10,289 nt of DNA, from NCBI GenBank assembly GCA_017940105.1, contig JAGAZG010000045.1, positions 1 to 10,289 on the forward strand, written 5' to 3'. Both the position numbers and the translations under genes were made by a program. This document shows positions 7,035 through 10,289 of the stretch, piece by piece. Each line of letters opens with the position of its first letter. Position 1 is the stretch's first letter. The notes under the pieces are model-generated. The model was not told the DNA's origin. It did not search any database and saw only the letters and a program-made list of their open reading frames with translations. Source of the stretch: Mailhella sp. GTDB taxonomy: Bacteria; Desulfobacterota; Desulfovibrionia; Desulfovibrionales; Desulfovibrionaceae.

Positions 7035-7063
7035 TATATAATGAAATAGACTTTCAAAGTCAA
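7035..7063 (-). promoter_or_regulatory. Flavodoxin promoter with a palindrome over the -35
   Basis: On the minus strand TTGACT (7063-7058, 5/6) is 17 bases from TATATA (7040-7035). A perfect interrupted palindrome GACTTT-G-AAAGTC (7049-7061) overlaps the -35 and spacer. The DNA just upstream (7064-7080) is A/T rich and includes TGATATA. The palindrome could be an operator; it does not match the classic Fur box well. The leader would be about 100 bases long. Confidence 0.6.
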
Positions 7064-7079
7064 TTTAAAATATATCAAT

Positions 7080-7110
7080 AAAAAGAACGCGCATAAAAAA
7101 TCATGCGCGT
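7080..7110 (-). terminator. Rho-independent terminator of the fez-like operon
   Basis: The minus strand forms a perfect 8-bp stem ACGCGCAT/ATGCGCGT with loop GATTTTTT, followed by TCTTTTTA. It lies 36 bases after the stop of the last gene of the operon and separates it from the flavodoxin promoter, so the two units are transcriptionally distinct. Confidence 0.92.
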
Positions 7111-7145
7111 CTCAGGATTTTTGCAAGGCAGCCTGCCCCAGGCAA

Positions 7146-7610
7146 TCACAGCAGTTTTCTATGCGCGGCAACATGCTGCAGGCATGCCAGCGCAAAAATT
7201 CCCCCGGCTATCTTGTGCATGGCGCTGACGCCGGCTGCCGCACCGCCCAGAGAGCACAGCAAAGAAGCCAGCAGCACGCGGTTGACCAGCCTGCCTGCGC
7301 TCCTGCCAAAAACAAGCGTTCCCAGCGTCTGGCACAGAGGCTTTGCGGTGCATTGCGGGGCGATGGACTGCTCTAAAAAGGCAGCGCCCTGCTCAGCCAG
7401 CGACAGCAGTTCTTCACGGCTCAATTTGCCGGGATCATAAAAAATCAGCAGGGAGCCAGTGACATCATTGCACTGAACCGCTGTCACGCCGTCCATCCCT
7501 TCCACCAGGCTTTTTACTGACTGCATGAGCTCACGGTTTTTAAGGGCTGGATGGCGAAGACGAACCCTGCCGTCTATAAAACTTGTGATGCTGGTAAGTA
7601 CGGAAGACAT
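7146..7610 (-). CDS. fezC: HMA-like domain plus two-TM protein, FezC-like ferrosome protein
   Basis: A 154-residue membrane protein. Residues about 8-65 have the beta-alpha-beta pattern of an HMA-type domain (GRVRLRHPAL, then MDGVTAVQCNDVTGSLLIFYD) but lack the metal-binding CxxC. The GRVRLR motif (14-19) mirrors GRARLR in the neighbouring ATPase; I recall an R-x-G-R-x-R N-terminal motif as a mark of ferrosome proteins. Two hydrophobic segments follow (about 108-128 and 132-148), containing GxxxG (G123-AAA-G127), a helix-packing motif. The ATG is one base after the ATPase TGA stop, and its ribosome site AAAGGAG lies inside the ATPase coding end, so translation is coupled. Position as the last gene matches fezC in the fezABC order. 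The role, ferrosome membrane formation or partner of the ATPase, is inferred from context. Confidence 0.8.
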   Translation of the reverse strand: MSSVLTSITSFIDGRVRLRHPALKNRELMQSVKSLVEGMDGVTAVQCNDVTGSLLIFYDPGKLSREELLSLAEQGAAFLEQSIAPQCTAKPLCQTLGTLVFGRSAGRLVNRVLLASLLCSLGGAAAGVSAMHKIAGGIFALACLQHVAAHRKLL

Positions 7611-7611
7611 G

Positions 7612-9678
7612 TCATTCTCCTTTAGGCAAGGCCGGACGCATGGCGTTCAGGCATACGCCCAGCGTTGTAAGGTTGTGGAGGACGGCAGACAGCCCGGGCT
7701 GAAGCAAACCGAAAAGACTGCCGGCAAGGAAGGCCGAGTTCATCGTCATGGTCGTCATGTAATTGAACTGTATGCGCCGCATGACGCCGCGCCCCAGCTC
7801 TATGGCGGTAATCAGGTCGTTCAGGGTGCCGCCCATAAGGACCACGTCGGCCACTTCACGCGCAAGATCAGCTCCATCCTGAAGGGTGACGCCTACATCC
7901 GCCGAAGAAAGGGCCGGCGAATCGTTGATGCCATCGCCAAGCATGAGCACAGTGCGTCCCTGCGCCTTAAGCTCAGCAACGACGCGCGCCTTGTCCTCCG
8001 GCAGGACCTGTGCACGGAATTCCCTGATTCCGAGCCGTTCTGCCACGGCCGCCGCCGTGCGCTTATCATCGCCTGTCAGCATGAGCACATGCCTGATGCC
8101 CATCTGGTACAGTCGCTCAACGAGGTCATGGCTTTCCTGGCGGAGAGGATCTTCCATGGCTATGATGCCGGCAACCTTTCCATCTATGGCCAGATAGAGC
8201 AACGAGCATCCCCGGCGCGACAGCTCACGGATATGCTCTTCCATGGGACTCACGTCCACACCCTCATCCTGCGATATGTAATGTCGGCTACCCAGCAGCA
8301 CGCGGCGGCCCTTCCACTGCGAAGCGATGCCATGGGCCACCACATATTCCACTTCGGCATGCTCCTCGGCGTGATGTAGGTTTCGAGCCTCCGCGCTGTG
8401 TACGACGGCTTTTGCCACGGGATGCGGAAAATGCTCTTCAAGGCAGGCAGAAAGACGGAGGACATCGTCTTCATTCTGCCCTTCTGCCGGGATAACAAAT
8501 GCGACGTCAGGCCTCGACTGGGTAAGCGTGCCGGTCTTGTCAAAAACAACGGTATCTACGGTGGACAACGCCTCAAGAAAACGGCCGCCTTTTACCATGA
8601 CCCTGTGTCTGACGCCCTCGTTCATGGCAGCCAGGATGGCGAGCGGGGTGGCAAGGCGCAGAGCACAGGAATAATCGACCAGCAAGACAGAAGCCGCTCG
8701 CGTCACGTTGCGGGTCAGCAGCCAGACAAGCGCAGAAAGCCCGAATGTAAAGGGAACGGCCCTGTCCGCCATCCTCTCAAAACGTCCCTGAATGCCCGCC
8801 TTCATCTGCTCCGTATTTTCAATGAAACGCACAATCTGCTGCATGCGTGTATTGCCGCCAATTTGCGTCGGGCGAACGTAAATTTCTCCGGATTCAACAA
8901 CAGTTCCCGCATACACGGATGAACCTTCGCTGCGCATCACGCCAAGCGGCTCTCCCGTCATGGAGGATTCGTTCACTGAGGCTGTGCCTTCCGCAACGAT
9001 GCCATCAACGGGAATGGCCGTGCCGGCGCGGACTATGACCAGGTCGCTGCCCGCCAGTTCCTGACAGGGAATCAACAGCTCTTCTCCAGAACGGCGAACC
9101 CATATCTTATCCACCTGCAAGGCGAGGTGAGAAGCAAGATTTTCCAAAGATTTCTTGTGGGTATAGCGCTCAAGGGCGTCTCCAAAGCCAAGCAGCAGCG
9201 TCAGCAGGCCGACGGTGCCGAAATCCCTCCTCAGCAGCGAAACGGCTATTGCCGTGCCGTCAAGCACCTCCACGTCAAGGCGGCGATTCACCAGTGAACA
9301 GATGCAACGCTTAAGGAAGGGCAGCGAACCTATGATGGCCGTCGCCATGTTCAGGGCCATGGGCAGGAACGGCCGGATGCACACATAGCGAAAAAAAGGG
9401 AACAGACTTGGCCGCTCATCTTTTTCAACAGGAACAGGCAGAGCTTTCCTCCACGGCAAGGGCTTTGCCTCTGCCAGAAAAACCGCCGCACGCTCAAGCG
9501 CATCCTCGTCGTCATAGACCAAAAGGACGCTCCCCGTGCGCGGGTTGACGCGAACACCCTCTACGCCAGGCACCATCTCCAGCCCGTCGGCCAGCATGAC
9601 GGCGGTTTCCTGGCTGAATTCATGGGCGCTGCGAAGCCTGGCGCGTCCACGTATCTGATGAATCAATGCAAATTCCAT
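7612..9678 (-). CDS. fezB: P1B-type heavy-metal ATPase, FezB-like (P1B-6) ferrosome iron pump
   Basis: A 688-residue cation-pumping ATPase. The start is set at 9678 (ATG, GGGAG five bases upstream), since the longer frame begins with a TTG. Residues 1-60 form an HMA-like domain without CxxC, with GRARLR at 11-16. Catalytic blocks are complete: TGEP (241-244), phosphorylated Asp in DKTGT (D380), HP (H419-P420), TGDD (535-538) and GDGINDSP (581-588). The metal-site helix reads DYSCALRLATP (335-345), so the usual CPC is YSC. From memory, the SCAL form defines the P1B-6 subgroup that includes FezB, which is required for ferrosome formation and proposed to move iron into the granule membrane. The last helices contain N647 and HNLTTLGVCLNAMR. 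Gene order with a DUF6110-like protein before and an HMA2/TM protein after supports FezB. Alternatives are a Mn or other metal exporter of the CtpC kind. Confidence 0.87.
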   Translation of the reverse strand: MEFALIHQIRGRARLRSAHEFSQETAVMLADGLEMVPGVEGVRVNPRTGSVLLVYDDEDALERAAVFLAEAKPLPWRKALPVPVEKDERPSLFPFFRYVCIRPFLPMALNMATAIIGSLPFLKRCICSLVNRRLDVEVLDGTAIAVSLLRRDFGTVGLLTLLLGFGDALERYTHKKSLENLASHLALQVDKIWVRRSGEELLIPCQELAGSDLVIVRAGTAIPVDGIVAEGTASVNESSMTGEPLGVMRSEGSSVYAGTVVESGEIYVRPTQIGGNTRMQQIVRFIENTEQMKAGIQGRFERMADRAVPFTFGLSALVWLLTRNVTRAASVLLVDYSCALRLATPLAILAAMNEGVRHRVMVKGGRFLEALSTVDTVVFDKTGTLTQSRPDVAFVIPAEGQNEDDVLRLSACLEEHFPHPVAKAVVHSAEARNLHHAEEHAEVEYVVAHGIASQWKGRRVLLGSRHYISQDEGVDVSPMEEHIRELSRRGCSLLYLAIDGKVAGIIAMEDPLRQESHDLVERLYQMGIRHVLMLTGDDKRTAAAVAERLGIREFRAQVLPEDKARVVAELKAQGRTVLMLGDGINDSPALSSADVGVTLQDGADLAREVADVVLMGGTLNDLITAIELGRGVMRRIQFNYMTTMTMNSAFLAGSLFGLLQPGLSAVLHNLTTLGVCLNAMRPALPKGE

Positions 9679-9768
9679 ATCTGCTCCCAATCATATAAAA
9701 AGCCGGATAATCAATGTCGCTTCCACCGAAAAAAGACGTCTTCCTTTTCCGGTCAAAGCGGCATTAAA

Positions 9769-9792
9769 GGCATGGGGAATGCTCCCCATGCC
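9769..9792 (-). terminator. Strong hairpin between the first and second fez-like genes
   Basis: A perfect 10-bp stem with arms GGCATGGGGA and TCCCCATGCC and a four-base loop starts about 15 bases after the small gene's stop. The tail is TTTAATG, only three T, so termination is probably partial. It may set a high ratio of the small protein to the ATPase, or protect the upstream message from 3' decay. A second imperfect hairpin around the palindrome AAGACGTCTT (9733-9742) follows before the ATPase. No convincing promoter was seen in the 129-base gap. Confidence 0.6.
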
Positions 9793-9807
9793 GTATTCAA
9801 CTACAGG

Positions 9808-10056
9808 CTACGCATCAGCCTTGGCAGCCTTGCGCTCCTCCTGAGCGGCACGCGCCTCGGCAGCCATGTCTTCGACATCTTCACGCAGCTGTTCGGCCTT
9901 GGCGACAAGAGCGTCCTTGATATCCATGCCATGGCTGAGAACCTTTGTCGCAAAAGGCTTGACGTCCAGCTTGCCGCGGCTCACCGCGACAGCTCCAATG
10001 GCTCCAAGAGCAACGCCGCCAAGAAAAAACAATCCATACTTCACATACGCGTTCAT
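9808..10056 (-). CDS. fezA: DUF6110-like small membrane protein, FezA-like
   Basis: An 82-residue protein. Residues 7-25 form one hydrophobic helix rich in Gly/Ala (LFFLGGVALGAIGAVAV) with GxxxG (G14, G18). A conserved-looking stretch KVLSHGMDIKDAL (38-50) and an amphipathic, charged helix to residue 82 follow, probably a coiled coil. This pattern, a short Gly-rich TM helix then KD/EQ..EDV.D..AEA, matches my memory of the DUF6110 family. The start at 10056 has an excellent ribosome site (AAAGGAG, seven bases upstream); the in-frame ATG at 10092 lies inside a leader hairpin and was rejected. As the first gene before the P1B-6-like ATPase it corresponds in position to fezA. Its proposed job, membrane crowding or structure of the ferrosome, is inference. 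Confidence 0.78.
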   Translation of the reverse strand: MNAYVKYGLFFLGGVALGAIGAVAVSRGKLDVKPFATKVLSHGMDIKDALVAKAEQLREDVEDMAAEARAAQEERKAAKADA

Positions 10057-10070
10057 ATTTGTTCTCCTTT

Positions 10071-10116
10071 CCGCAGCATCAGGCTGCGGCATGTTTTGCC
10101 TGCGGACGCGCCGCAG
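10071..10116 (-). promoter_or_regulatory. Four-arm leader RNA of the fez-like operon with alternative pairings
   Basis: Between the predicted transcription start (about 10119) and the ribosome site of the first gene the RNA has four GC-rich arms in order: CTGCGG (10116-10111), CCGCAG (10105-10100), CCGCAGC (10089-10083) and GCTGCGG (10077-10071). Arms 1:2 and 3:4 make two perfect hairpins; arms 1:3 and 2:4 are equally complementary. The last arm ends exactly where AAAGGAG begins. This resembles a translational switch or attenuator, but could also be simple mRNA stabilisation. Confidence 0.6.
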
Positions 10117-10119
10117 AAT

Positions 10120-10153
10120 TTTTTATCTATATCATTTTAAAAAAAGCGGGCAA
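10120..10153 (-). promoter_or_regulatory. Candidate fez-like operon promoter with possible Fur-like site
   Basis: On the minus strand TTGCCC (10153-10148) is 16 bases from TATAGA (10131-10126), each 4/6 to consensus, in a strongly A/T-rich setting with a T7 run in the spacer. TGATATAGATAAAAA (10134-10120) overlaps the -10 and matches about 9 of 14 informative positions of the 7-1-7 Fur model by eye, which is weak. Transcription would start near 10119, right at the first leader arm. Confidence 0.45.
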
Positions 10154-10289
10154 CAAAAAAATGCGCAATCGGCTTCCACTTTCAATTCGAACATGGGCCA
10201 TGACTCAATAACCTGGTCGTTAAGAGATTTTTAAGCTTTAGCAGCCCTGCCGCTGAACTGAAAACGCTGCTCTTACTCGCAGATTGAAC

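Noticed and set aside
7525..8379. Open frame of 284 codons on the plus strand
   Set aside because: Antisense to the P-type ATPase DKTGT-GDGIND region; an artefact of codon bias on the other strand.
7612..9678. Assignment as an ordinary copper or zinc exporter
   Set aside because: No CxxC in the N-terminal domain and no CPC in the metal helix; the operon partners fit ferrosome genes better.
10170..10200. TTCGAAT on the minus strand resembling a tRNA T-loop
   Set aside because: The flanking bases do not pair to form a T-stem and no anticodon or D arm can be placed.
10280..10289. CAGATTGAAC at the right edge, identical to the bases following the start of 16S rRNA
   Set aside because: The preceding bases do not give AGAGTTTGAT or any other 16S sequence, so a ten-base match is best taken as chance.
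10182..10289. Open minus-strand frame of 35 codons ending in TGA, possible 3' end of a gene entering from the right
   Set aside because: Its composition is not protein-like and it matches nothing I know; too short to support without the flanking sequence.
1..10289. CRISPR arrays, insertion sequences, phage genes or attachment sites
   Set aside because: No regular repeat-spacer pattern, transposase, integrase or tRNA-flanking duplication was found.

Overview
The window looks like a chromosomal segment from a member of the Desulfovibrionaceae (sulfate- or sulfite-reducing Desulfobacterota) of moderate GC content. Three things point there. The 147-residue flavodoxin closely matches Desulfovibrio flavodoxins as I remember them. 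The 16S rRNA 5' end reads GAGTTTGATTCTGG, the form with a T after GAT that is common in Desulfovibrio. The purine gene is an AICAR-formyltransferase-only PurH. Nearly all genes lie on the minus strand; the exception is one small plus-strand gene at 5269-5604. There is no CRISPR array, insertion sequence or tRNA.

Layout, left to right. At 1-22 the window clips the 5' end of a 16S rRNA gene on the minus strand. Its leader and control region (about 23-300) carries boxA, short hairpins, two tandem TTGACA promoters and an A/T-rich upstream block. At 317-5081 three minus-strand genes follow each other in transcription order: purH-type AICAR formyltransferase, an RNB-family exoribonuclease, and an M23 peptidase lipoprotein with a histone-H1-like Lys/Ala tail. 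purH is divergent from the small helical protein gene at 5269-5604, and their promoters lie within about 90 bp of each other. A secreted protein of unknown family (5677-6351, minus) converges on the small gene. A Desulfovibrio-type flavodoxin (6491-6934, minus) has its own promoter and a textbook terminator.

The most interesting block is 7080-10153 (minus). It holds a DUF6110-like small membrane protein, a P1B-type ATPase with an SCALRLATP motif in place of CPC and no CxxC sites, and an HMA-like/two-TM protein whose ATG lies one base after the ATPase stop codon. A strong terminator closes the unit. The gene order, the shared N-terminal GR[AV]RLR motif in the last two proteins, and the GxxxG-bearing hydrophobic segments match the fezABC arrangement of ferrosomes. 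These are membrane-bounded iron-storage granules described in Desulfovibrio magneticus and Clostridioides difficile. The neighbouring flavodoxin is an iron-sparing electron carrier, so the right half may be an iron-homeostasis neighbourhood, although the two units have separate promoters and terminators. The fez-like unit also has a leader with four GC-rich arms that can pair in two mutually exclusive ways just before the ribosome binding site, and a 10-bp perfect hairpin between its first two genes. Both are unexplained and worth testing.
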